Notes under the pieces: generated by a model
Databases searched by the model: none
Told to the model about the DNA's origin: nothing
Seen by the model: the letters and a program-made list of their open reading frames with translations, nothing else
Part shown: one piece after another, positions 26,191-34,220 of the stretch
How positions within the stretch are numbered: the first letter of the stretch is position 1
How the letters are laid out: each line of letters starts with the position of its first letter
Program-made: the position numbers and the translations under genes
Assembly: GCA_017610305.1 (NCBI GenBank)
Contig: JAFCCJ010000006.1
Coordinates: 1-34,220 of the forward strand
Direction: 5' to 3'
Length of the DNA stretch: 34,220 bases
From: Candidatus Iainarchaeum sp.
GTDB taxonomy: Archaea; Iainarchaeota; Iainarchaeia; Iainarchaeales; JAFCCJ01

Positions 26191-27456
26191 ATGAAAGAAT
26201 TCAATGCTGATCTGCATTTACACGGGCCTTATTCAACAGGGGTGAGCAAAAACATGCTTCTTCCTATAATTTCAGAGCAGGCGCATTTGAAGGGGCTTGG
26301 GCTTATGCATACCTCAGATATCCTGCAGGGAACATGGTTTGAGCATGTTAAGCAAAATCTGATTGAGGAGAGCAATGGGATTTTTATTGAGAAGGAATAC
26401 AAAACCCCTTTTATTGTGGGAACTGAGGTGCAGTGCAATAAGCGGGTGCATCATGTGATTTTCCTTCCTGATTTGGAGAGTGCACTTGAACTTAAGGGGA
26501 AAATGAAGGGGGCGGCAATTTTCGATTCATGGGGCTGTGGTAGGCCGGTTATAAGATTAAGCGCTGAGGAGATTGCAAAAAAGGTGGAGGAGGTCGGGGG
26601 AATGATTGGGCCTGCGCATGCCTTTACACCTTATTTTTCGGTTTATGCACATTTCAATTCACTGAAGGAATTGTATGGGGAAATGCAGGAGAAAATTAGT
26701 TTTATTGAACTGGGTTTGAGCGCCGATTCCTATTTTGCGGATTTGATTGAGGAAAATCATCAGTATTCATTCCTAACCAATTCAGATGCCCACTCCCCCT
26801 GGCCGCACAGGATTGGAAGGGAATTCAACAGGATGAAATTAAAGGAGCCCTCTTTTGCGGAACTTAAAAAAGCATTGGAGGATAGGAGTGGGGAAAGGAT
26901 TACACTGAATGTTGGGCTTAATCCGCAGGAGGGAAAGTATCATTTAACTGCTTGCAATTCCTGCTATGTGAAATACACCTATGATGAGGCTGAGAAATTG
27001 GGCTGGAGTTGTTCCAAGTGTAAGGGCGCAATAAAGAAGGGGGTGAGGGAGAGGATAATTGAACTGGCGGATTTTGAGGAGGAAACCCATCCCAAATTCA
27101 GGCCACCTTACCTGCACTCACTCCCGCTTGCGGAAATTATCCAGGTTGCGTTGGATATGAAGATGATTAACTCAGTAAAGGTCCAGTCATTGTGGAAGGA
27201 TTATGTTGAGCGGTTTGGAAATGAGATAAAGGTATTGGTGGATGCCAAAGTTTCTGAATTGAAGGAATTGAATCCTGCTGTTGGGAAGAAGATTGAATCA
27301 TTTCGCAAGGGATTTGTTGTTTACTCTCCCGGCGGAGGGGGGAATTACGGGACCCCTTTCATCTGCGATTCAAAGGAGGAATTGCAGAAGAAAAAAATAG
27401 AAATTGAAAAGGAAATTAAGGGTGGATTGGGACAGAAAACTTTGGGCGAGTTTTGA
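26191..27456 (+). CDS. PHP-domain protein, endonuclease Q-like
   Basis: FNADLHLHGPYS, SDILQGTWFEH, GTEVQCNKRVHHVIFLPD, NSDAHSPWPHRIGREFN and CNSCYVKYTYDEAEKLGWSCSKCKGAIKKGV match the EndoQ layout. Confidence 0.7.
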   Translation: MKEFNADLHLHGPYSTGVSKNMLLPIISEQAHLKGLGLMHTSDILQGTWFEHVKQNLIEESNGIFIEKEYKTPFIVGTEVQCNKRVHHVIFLPDLESALELKGKMKGAAIFDSWGCGRPVIRLSAEEIAKKVEEVGGMIGPAHAFTPYFSVYAHFNSLKELYGEMQEKISFIELGLSADSYFADLIEENHQYSFLTNSDAHSPWPHRIGREFNRMKLKEPSFAELKKALEDRSGERITLNVGLNPQEGKYHLTACNSCYVKYTYDEAEKLGWSCSKCKGAIKKGVRERIIELADFEEETHPKFRPPYLHSLPLAEIIQVALDMKMINSVKVQSLWKDYVERFGNEIKVLVDAKVSELKELNPAVGKKIESFRKGFVVYSPGGGGNYGTPFICDSKEELQKKKIEIEKEIKGGLGQKTLGEF

Positions 27457-28230
27457 TTATCTTACGTAACTCAGCCCATCCGCAGGCTTGTCATCAGGTT
27501 CCTCAAACTGCTTGCTTAATTGGGTGAAGGCCTTCTCGATTTCCTTTGCCTCTTTCTTAATTTTTCCCATATCCAGTTTGAAGCCATAGCGTTTGGTGAG
27601 CATTTCAAGGAGTTTTTTTGCCGAGCCATGGTCGCCGTAAATGAGCTTTGCATTGGTTTCCCCCATTAAACAACTGCCGTCAATTCCTTTCTGCGAGCCA
27701 ATGCCCAAAATCAGGCCTGCTGCCCCGCTAATCAGGCCTTCAGGCCGGTCATTGATTGCGCCATGCCCTTTCCACACATCCAGGTATTTTTTGGAGGTTG
27801 AGGCAACCACAATCTTTGGCTCCTCTATCAATCTTTTGTCCCCTACATTAATTCCTGCAAGGGTATTAATCTCTTTCAGGCCCCTTTGCTTCAGGGAATC
27901 CACAATCGCATTTGCAAATTCATAGTGCTCCTGCATTGCCCCCATCCTCACATCCAATGAAGGCTGGACAGGGCCTGCCAGAAAAAGGAAATCCTGGTCA
28001 TTGAAGGAGTAATAATAAATCTCATCCTTTATCAGGCCAATAATTCCCTTCTTAGTATGGACGCTTGGCGGGAATGAATCAGAAACTACCTCGGCAACTT
28101 TTTCGCACTTGAATTCCTTAAGCATATAATCAACCGCAATCTTCCCGACCAAACCAATTCCAGGCAGGCCTGTGAAAAGTATTGCATTATTGAATTTCAT
28201 TTCTTTCATAAAATTTACATCTGTCGTCAT
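27457..28230 (-). CDS. PAC2-family proteasome assembly chaperone
   Basis: NAILFTGLPGIGLVGKIAVDYM, DSFPPSVH and SGAAGLILGIGSQKGIDGSCLMGET. Confidence 0.88.
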   Translation of the reverse strand: MTTDVNFMKEMKFNNAILFTGLPGIGLVGKIAVDYMLKEFKCEKVAEVVSDSFPPSVHTKKGIIGLIKDEIYYYSFNDQDFLFLAGPVQPSLDVRMGAMQEHYEFANAIVDSLKQRGLKEINTLAGINVGDKRLIEEPKIVVASTSKKYLDVWKGHGAINDRPEGLISGAAGLILGIGSQKGIDGSCLMGETNAKLIYGDHGSAKKLLEMLTKRYGFKLDMGKIKKEAKEIEKAFTQLSKQFEEPDDKPADGLSYVR

Positions 28231-28239
28231 CTCAATCAC

Positions 28240-29010
28240 CTAATTCAATCTTGTGAATTCCCCTTCTCCGCCTGAAGATTTCATTGCCTCAATTGTGGTT
28301 TCGGCAACGCCTTTAATCACCCTTTCAGCAACCTTGTAGTCAAATGATTTCACATTAATCATGAACTTCCCTGAACCTGAATAATACATCTCAAGATCGG
28401 CATCCTTTGTGGAATCCATTCCAGCCTTGAGTGCATCCTTAATCAATTCTATCCCGTTTGGTGCCGGGGAAGAAAGTGAAATAACGCCCTTCACCAATTT
28501 AACAGGAATCTCAATATTCTTTTCAACCATCTCTTTCAACAGCTTCAGCCACTTCTTGTCAACGCCCTTTGTGGCATCATCCTCATTAAGCAACATCGCC
28601 TGAAAGGCATCATAAAGCGTATCATAATTCTCAAGCAATGGCTCGGCAATCTCCTTCCATACATCCTCAAATTTTGCCTTATGCTGCTTTGCAAATGCCT
28701 CAAGAAGTTTCTGGGTTCTTTTGCTCTGTTTCCACTGCTCTATCCTGTTTCTCTGCGCACCGGAAGAGACCTTGTTAAATGAGAGGTCAATTTGGTTTTT
28801 TGAGGTATCAATGCGCATCACTTTTGCTGCACGTATCTGGTTTTCCTTAACAAAATTCCTTATGTTCTTTATCCAGCTGGAGGCTACTTGAGAGATATGC
28901 ACAAATCCCTGCTGGTCACCATATTCAGAAAGCTCGACAAAAACCCCGTAATTGAGCACTTTAATCACGCGGCAAACCACAATCTCGCTTTCTTCGGGCA
29001 GATCCATCAT
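28240..29010 (-). CDS. Translation initiation factor aIF2 subunit alpha
   Basis: N-terminal S1 domain MDLPEESEIVVCRVIKVLNYGVFVELSEYGDQQGFVHISQVASSWIKNIRNFVKENQ. Confidence 0.93.
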   Translation of the reverse strand: MMDLPEESEIVVCRVIKVLNYGVFVELSEYGDQQGFVHISQVASSWIKNIRNFVKENQIRAAKVMRIDTSKNQIDLSFNKVSSGAQRNRIEQWKQSKRTQKLLEAFAKQHKAKFEDVWKEIAEPLLENYDTLYDAFQAMLLNEDDATKGVDKKWLKLLKEMVEKNIEIPVKLVKGVISLSSPAPNGIELIKDALKAGMDSTKDADLEMYYSGSGKFMINVKSFDYKVAERVIKGVAETTIEAMKSSGGEGEFTRLN

Positions 29011-29018
29011 AAAATCAC

Positions 29019-29213
29019 CTAACCATAATTCTCCAAAACTTTTGTTTTGAGCTTGATTTTTGACGCACCAGTATCAGCAAGCTCATGATTGCATACAAGG
29101 CACTTAACTTTGGTTGTTGCCGCTGAAAAAATCACCTGCTCATTTCCGCAGCTGCTGCATTTTACCCTCAAAAATTTGTTCTTTGGCCGCGGTACAAGTC
29201 CTTCATTACCCAT
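29019..29213 (-). CDS. rps27e: Small ribosomal subunit protein S27e
   Basis: FLRVKCSSCGNEQVIFSAATTKVKCLVCNHELADTGASKIKL. Confidence 0.93.
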   Translation of the reverse strand: MGNEGLVPRPKNKFLRVKCSSCGNEQVIFSAATTKVKCLVCNHELADTGASKIKLKTKVLENYG

Positions 29214-29221
29214 TTAATCAC

Positions 29222-29785
29222 CTAAATTTTACACAACTTTCTGGAACTGAGGAGTTTTGCAATTTTGTATGGAATTTCTACCTCGTCACCTTTTGAAAAG
29301 GGGCCATACTCCTTCATATCAGTTCCGATAAAAGAGGGTATGTCTGAAATAATCTCCACTAAAAGAATATTTAAATCTTTGGTAGGTTTTTTCTTTTTCG
29401 CGTTTTTCTCGCTTACAAACAGGCCATTGATGAGTTTATTGTGTTTTTGCAGGTTTGAGAGGATTTCATTAAAAAGTGTTTTTTCCTGCGAAGCCATATG
29501 CTCCTCAGATGCTTCCTCGGTTCGGTTAGCAATCAATGCCCTGCTCAGTATCTTTTTCTCCCTCATTGAGAAAATTTCCTCAACCATTCTTTTCAAATTG
29601 GTGAACTGCCTTGCCCTGTCAACAGAAAAATTCTTCAGGGAATTCATATACTCTTCCTTTTCCTCAGTAATGAATGAATTAAGGTCATTATAGAAGCTGT
29701 GTTCCACTTCCACTAACCTAGCTGTGCTTCTCTCCAGGCGGTGAATTCTCCTTATTTCGTCATAAGATAAATCCATTTTTCTCAA
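29222..29785 (-). CDS. GINS complex protein (Gins51-like)
   Basis: MDLSYDEIRRIHRLERSTARLVEVEHSFYNDLNSFI... with C-terminal DIPSFIGTDMKEYGPFSKGDEVEIPYKIAKLLSSRKLCKI; ATGA overlap with priS. Confidence 0.75.
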   Translation of the reverse strand: MRKMDLSYDEIRRIHRLERSTARLVEVEHSFYNDLNSFITEEKEEYMNSLKNFSVDRARQFTNLKRMVEEIFSMREKKILSRALIANRTEEASEEHMASQEKTLFNEILSNLQKHNKLINGLFVSEKNAKKKKPTKDLNILLVEIISDIPSFIGTDMKEYGPFSKGDEVEIPYKIAKLLSSRKLCKI

Positions 29786-30996
29786 CCCAATTCCGCAGAA
29801 TTCCTCGCAATAAGATATGCCGCAACGAATTCCGGCAATTCAACATTTTCATGGTCATAAGGCCCCCAGCCTTTTTTGCCAAGATAAAATCTTGGGGTCT
29901 TATATGTTTTAATCTTAACGCTTTCCCTGCCAAATGCAATTGTTTCATCCAAAGGATTGAATTTTTTCAGGGAATCAAGGGAAATCTCCCTCGCAAGCAG
30001 GCCTGTCCCCCCATGTATTGTTTCAGGCACCCTCACAATTTTATATATGTCTATCGAGGTCTGCCTGTCAACATCTATCCTAAGGTCGTCAACAAATGAA
30101 TTGAGAAGAGATTCCCAAAACTCCTGGCCACGCTTGCCTGGAAATGCTATCAGGCGACCGCTGTTAAAAGATTCGGTTATCTTTTTTTTATCCGCAATTA
30201 TCTTTTTCGCCGCGGCATAGCTTGTTCCCGTTCTTTTGACCATTTCCGCCTCATCGGCATTCTCAAAAAAATCAACCAAACTTGACATTATCTTTTCACC
30301 CCATCCAAGAAGATTTCCCGGTTTTGGGCAGGAGGTAATTTTTTTGTCCAGGCGAAATCCGAGCAATTCAAGGCTGATTTCATTTGCCGTTAAATAATCA
30401 AGGAGTTCGATTCTTGCGGAGGCGGAAAGATTTCTTATCCCTTCACTTCTAATGTGGACATGGTATCCCTTGCTCCCTGAAAAGTTGAGGTAAATCCCAT
30501 CATTCATGCGAAAATCATCATCAAGGACTTTTAGCAAACGAAAAACCTGCTGCTTTGCGGCGTCCAGGCATTTTTCACAAACCCATTCTTCCACCTGCAC
30601 CCTCAGGCCGCATTTCGGGCATAGTTCAATATTTCCTTTCCCATATTCCCCGCACTTGCACTTCCAGGAATCATGTTCCCCCTTGCAATCGGTTCTCAAA
30701 TCATCTGCATCAAATTCATAAATAAGGTCCGCGCCCTCGAGATTTTTTGTGGGCATCGGCCTTCGTTCAGGGAACTCGTAAAATGCGGTGGAGTAGGAGA
30801 TGTAAAACGGGGATTCCTTTTTCAGGAAGCTGTTGAAGTCGGCGGGGGAATTGAATGCGATGTGCCTTGCAGTAATTTTCTTCCCATAATCACCAATTCC
30901 AAATTCCCTTTTGTGCACATCCGCCGGAGCAGGGGTGTTGTTTTCTACATAATATTTCCTTATTTTTCCCTTCAAGAAATTGAATTCAGCCTGCAT
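29782..30996 (-). CDS. priS: DNA primase small subunit PriS
   Basis: YEFDADDLRTDC, CPKCG zinc motif, YLNFSGSKGYHVHIRSEGIRNLS and VDRQTSIDIYKIVRVPETIHGGTGL. Confidence 0.93.
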   Translation of the reverse strand: MQAEFNFLKGKIRKYYVENNTPAPADVHKREFGIGDYGKKITARHIAFNSPADFNSFLKKESPFYISYSTAFYEFPERRPMPTKNLEGADLIYEFDADDLRTDCKGEHDSWKCKCGEYGKGNIELCPKCGLRVQVEEWVCEKCLDAAKQQVFRLLKVLDDDFRMNDGIYLNFSGSKGYHVHIRSEGIRNLSASARIELLDYLTANEISLELLGFRLDKKITSCPKPGNLLGWGEKIMSSLVDFFENADEAEMVKRTGTSYAAAKKIIADKKKITESFNSGRLIAFPGKRGQEFWESLLNSFVDDLRIDVDRQTSIDIYKIVRVPETIHGGTGLLAREISLDSLKKFNPLDETIAFGRESVKIKTYKTPRFYLGKKGWGPYDHENVELPEFVAAYLIARNSAELG

Positions 30997-31103
30997 AAAG
31001 AAACAAAAGCCACTAAATCTTCTTAAACAAATCTAAAAAAAAGAAAAAAAAGAGAAATAGATTCCGATCATAAAAATTTATTTTATTGTTTAGGTCCTGG
31101 AAT

Positions 31104-31424
31104 CTACCTTCTCTTCCTTTTTGTCTTTCTCTTTGTTTTCTTCTTTGCCGGCGCTTTTCGCTTTGCCTTTCTTTTTGGCGCTGCTTTCTTTTTCGCTGAC
31201 CTTCTTTTCTTCTTTGCCGGTGACTTTCGCTTAGCTTTTCGCTTCACCGTTTTCTTCTTCTTTGCCGGTGACTTTCGCTTAGCTTTTCGCTTCACCGTTT
31301 TCTTCTTTGTCTTTCTTTTTATTGTCTTTCGCTTTGTTGTCTTCTTTCTTGTTGTTTTCTTCTTCGTTGTTTTCTTTCTTGTTGTCTTTCGCTTTGTTGT
31401 TTTCTTTTTTCTCTTTACAGCCAT
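31104..31424 (-). CDS. Extremely basic Lys/Arg/Thr-rich protein, histone H1 tail-like
   Basis: 106 aa, almost entirely K, R and T with APAKKK/SPAKKK motifs; MAVKR start preceded by an SD-like GGAGGTGAAAAGTAA. Confidence 0.7.
   Translation of the reverse strand: MAVKRKKKTTKRKTTRKKTTKKKTTRKKTTKRKTIKRKTKKKTVKRKAKRKSPAKKKKTVKRKAKRKSPAKKKRRSAKKKAAPKRKAKRKAPAKKKTKRKTKRKRR
31211..31306. repeat. Two tandem copies of a 48-nt unit within the Lys-rich gene
   Basis: tctttgccggtgactttcgcttagcttttcgcttcaccgttttcttc occurs twice at 48-nt offset (GCCGGTG at 31216 and 31264). Confidence 0.8.
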
Positions 31425-31638
31425 TTACTTTTCACCTCCGTTTATTTTTAATTTTATATAAAAATTTAACTAGAAAATGTAAAACGTTATATTTAAATTT
31501 ATCATTTGCGGATTTTTCGCAAAATTTAAAATTTTCGGTAATTTTTTTTAAAATTTTTTACCAAAACTTTTTTTACGGGATTTTCCAGAAAATATTCCGC
31601 AAAAAATTATTAAATATAAGAAGCCACAATATATTCTC

Positions 31639-34220
31639 ATGCACGAGAAAGCCGCGCAGGAATTCTGCCGCCTTGGAATCACGAAAACATTTGAGGAATT
31701 GGACTCTTCACTAAATGGCCTGTCGGAAGGGGAGGCGCAGAAAAGGGCCAAAGAATTTGGCCTGAACAAATTACCTGAGGCGAAAAGGTTTTCGGCGCTG
31801 AAACTTTTTCTTGCGCAGTTCAAAAGCCTTTTTGTGATAATACTAATCCTCGCACTGGTTCTCCTTCTCATTATGGGCGGGGCGGAACACACAATTGATG
31901 CGATTCTGATTGCGGCAATTGTTCTGATAATTGCGGTACTTGGTTTCTGGCAGGAGTTTAAAGCTGAGAAAGCTATGGAGGCACTTAAAAAAATGGTTCC
32001 TGCAACTGCGACTGTTTTAAGGAATGGGAAGAAATCAAAAATCAATGCGGAAAATTTGGTTCCTGGAGATATTGTTTTCCTTGAAACAGGAGATAAGGTT
32101 CCTGCGGACTTGAGATTGATTGAGGCTTTCAACCTGAAGATTGATGAGGCGCTGCTTACTGGTGAGAGTGAACCTGTCATGAAAGATGTTGGGGAACTTA
32201 AGGGGAAGAAAGCGATTTCCGAAATGAAAAATATTGCATTTTCCAACACTCCGGTGGTTTATGGGCGGGGAATGGGTGTGGTGATAGCAACAGGGACGCA
32301 AACAGAGTTTGGGAATATTGCGGGGCTGATACAGGAAATTAAGCAGGAGGAAACTCCCCTTAAAAAAAGGCTTGAGGTTCTTGCAAAGCAGATTGCTATT
32401 GCGATAACTGTTGTTGTTTTGCTGATTGTTGCGCTCGAGGTTTTCTGGGGGATTAAGGAATTGTCAGAAACAATGCTGCGTGCGGTTGCGCTTTGGGTTG
32501 CCGCAGTTCCTGAGGGGTTGCCCGCGGTTGTTACAATTACGCTTGCGCTTGGAGTGAAGAAGATGGCCGCAAAAAAGGCGATAGTGAAAAGGATGCCCTC
32601 TGTTGAATCTTTAGGGTCAACAACGGTAATCTGCACCGATAAAACCGGAACCCTTACAAGAAATGAGATGGTTGTGGAGAGAATTTTTGCAGATAATAAA
32701 ACATATGCCATCACAGGGGAGGGCTATTTGCCTGAGGGTGATTTCCTTTTCAATGGCAGGGAAATTGATATTGAGAATGAATCCGCGCTAAATAAGGTTT
32801 TGGAAATTGGGCTGAACTGCAATGATGCCTTGTTGGGTGAGGGGGGAGGCATATTTGGTGACCCCACAGAGGCGGCAATTGTTGTTGCAGCGGCAAAGGC
32901 CAAGAAATTTACAAAGCTAAGGAGGCTTGATGAGATTCCATTTGATTCCGGGAGAAAAATGATGACAACCATTCATTCAATTAAGGACGGGAAAACCGCC
33001 TACCTAAAGGGAGCTCCTGAAAGCATTCTTACCCTTTCCTCAAAGATTTTTGAAAATGGCGAAATTAAGGATTTGAATGCGAAAAGGAAGGGGGAATTAT
33101 TGAAAATAAGTGAGGAGTTTGCATCAGATGCCTATAGAATGCTTGGGTTTGCATTCAAGGAAATTAAGGGCGATGAAGAAATTGAATCTGATCTGATTTT
33201 TGTTGGCTTTGTGGCGATGAGGGACCCCCCAAGAAAGGAAATAAAAAACGCAGTTGCCATCTGCAAAAAGGCAGGCATCACAATAAAAATAATCACCGGC
33301 GACAATCCAATAACTGCAAGGGCAATTGGGGAACAGGTTGGGTTGGAAGGCAAGGCAATTACAGGAATGGAACTTGATAATCTAAGTGGTGCGGAGTTTT
33401 CAAAGGCTGTGAAAGAGCACACGATTTTCTCAAGGGTCAATCCTGACCACAAATTCAGAATCGTTGAGGAGCTAAAGAAGCAGGGGGAAATAGTAAGCGT
33501 TACAGGTGACGGGGTTAATGATGCCCCTGCACTGAAAAAGGCTGATGTTGGAATCGCAATGGGAATCAAGGGCACAGATGTTACAAAAGAGGCCGCAGAC
33601 ATGATTTTGGAGGATGATAACTTCGCAACAATTGTCGGCGCCATCAGGGAAGGCAGGAAAATTTACGAAAATATTAAGAATTTCATAAAGTATCTGCTGG
33701 CGGCGAATTTTGGCGAGGTTTTGCTGATAGCAATTGCGGTCTTTGCAAGGATGCCAACCCCGCTTTTGGCATTTCATATTCTCTGGATAAATGTTGCGAC
33801 CGATTCTTTGCCGGCACTTGCGCTCGGGGTTGAGGCCGCAGAGAAGGACACCATGAAAAGGCCTCCAAGAAACCCGAAAGCAAAAATCCTGAAACCAATC
33901 ATCACATTTGTCATGATTGCGGGAGTTATTGCGGCCCTAATTTCGATAGGGGCATTTATTTACGGCTCATCATTTGACGGGGCCGGGCTTCTTGAAGAGA
34001 ACCTTCCAAGCAAGGCAAGGACAATGGCATTTACAACTCTTGTTTTGTTTGAACTTATTTTTGTATTCGCATGCAGGAGTGAGATTAAACTGCCCCACCA
34101 GATAAATCCATTCTCCAATAAGGCACTTATTTTCGCAGTTATTATTTCGTTAGCACTTCAGGTTGTGGTGGTGAATGTTTTGCCAGGGATTACGTTTAAT
34201 TCTATTGACCTTAACTTTTT
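31639..34220 (+). CDS. P-type cation-transporting ATPase (Ca2+/P2-like); 3' end runs off the window
   Basis: My translation MHEKAAQEFCRLGITKTFEEL... has LLTGESEPV, VPEGLPAVVT, ICTDKTGTLTRNEM, GDPTEAAI, VTGDGVNDAPALKKADVGIAMG and WINVATDSLPALALG. Missing from the ORF track because it is truncated. Confidence 0.93.
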   Translation, partial: MHEKAAQEFCRLGITKTFEELDSSLNGLSEGEAQKRAKEFGLNKLPEAKRFSALKLFLAQFKSLFVIILILALVLLLIMGGAEHTIDAILIAAIVLIIAVLGFWQEFKAEKAMEALKKMVPATATVLRNGKKSKINAENLVPGDIVFLETGDKVPADLRLIEAFNLKIDEALLTGESEPVMKDVGELKGKKAISEMKNIAFSNTPVVYGRGMGVVIATGTQTEFGNIAGLIQEIKQEETPLKKRLEVLAKQIAIAITVVVLLIVALEVFWGIKELSETMLRAVALWVAAVPEGLPAVVTITLALGVKKMAAKKAIVKRMPSVESLGSTTVICTDKTGTLTRNEMVVERIFADNKTYAITGEGYLPEGDFLFNGREIDIENESALNKVLEIGLNCNDALLGEGGGIFGDPTEAAIVVAAAKAKKFTKLRRLDEIPFDSGRKMMTTIHSIKDGKTAYLKGAPESILTLSSKIFENGEIKDLNAKRKGELLKISEEFASDAYRMLGFAFKEIKGDEEIESDLIFVGFVAMRDPPRKEIKNAVAICKKAGITIKIITGDNPITARAIGEQVGLEGKAITGMELDNLSGAEFSKAVKEHTIFSRVNPDHKFRIVEELKKQGEIVSVTGDGVNDAPALKKADVGIAMGIKGTDVTKEAADMILEDDNFATIVGAIREGRKIYENIKNFIKYLLAANFGEVLLIAIAVFARMPTPLLAFHILWINVATDSLPALALGVEAAEKDTMKRPPRNPKAKILKPIITFVMIAGVIAALISIGAFIYGSSFDGAGLLEENLPSKARTMAFTTLVLFELIFVFACRSEIKLPHQINPFSNKALIFAVIISLALQVVVVNVLPGITFNSIDLNF

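Noticed and set aside
31425-31638. Very AT-rich region with U-tracts and GGTAA/TTACC inverted repeat
   Set aside because: Consistent with an ordinary divergent promoter region; the dyads are expected from composition.
31307-31714. 135-aa plus-strand ORF MSFFLLSFALLSSF...
   Set aside because: Antisense of the Lys-rich gene (Lys codons read as Phe/Leu/Ser on the other strand) and overlaps the ATPase start.

Overview
Archaeal chromosomal window, probably from a small-genome DPANN-type lineage (an inference from gene content; no phylogeny was run). Most genes are housekeeping or informational: an Mre11/SbcD-like nuclease, an ABC transporter pair, ribosomal L10e, PEP synthase, Dph2, UMP kinase, aRF1, TruD, PAC2, aIF2-alpha, S27e, a GINS-like protein, PriS, an S-layer protein, an AmmeMemoRadiSam-type radical SAM enzyme, an EndoQ-like PHP protein and a P-type cation ATPase. 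Two large genes run off the window edges and are missing from the ORF track: a secreted MopE-repeat protein (left, minus strand) and the P-type ATPase (right, plus strand). The standout is upstream of the cysK-cysE-tRNA-Cys(GCA) cluster. An unannotated 20-codon ORF (4532..4594) encodes MSGQDNKKKCTCKCCCCCCC: 9 Cys, ending in 7 consecutive Cys before the stop. Directly after its stop, ACCTCTCT (4597-4604) is perfectly complementary to AGAGAGGT (4647-4654), which overlaps the cysK Shine-Dalgarno GAGGTGA. A second, imperfect partner for the same segment lies at the start of the leader ORF. This layout matches a cysteine-responsive leader-peptide attenuator, with ribosome stalling on Cys codons controlling access to the cysK ribosome-binding site. 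That is a bacterial-style logic I do not know to be established in archaea. Secondary observations include a ThiI-like THUMP protein with a degraded PP-loop motif, a GNHD-to-GTHE change in the Mre11-like protein, three related putative glycosyltransferases near the S-layer gene, and several dyad elements.
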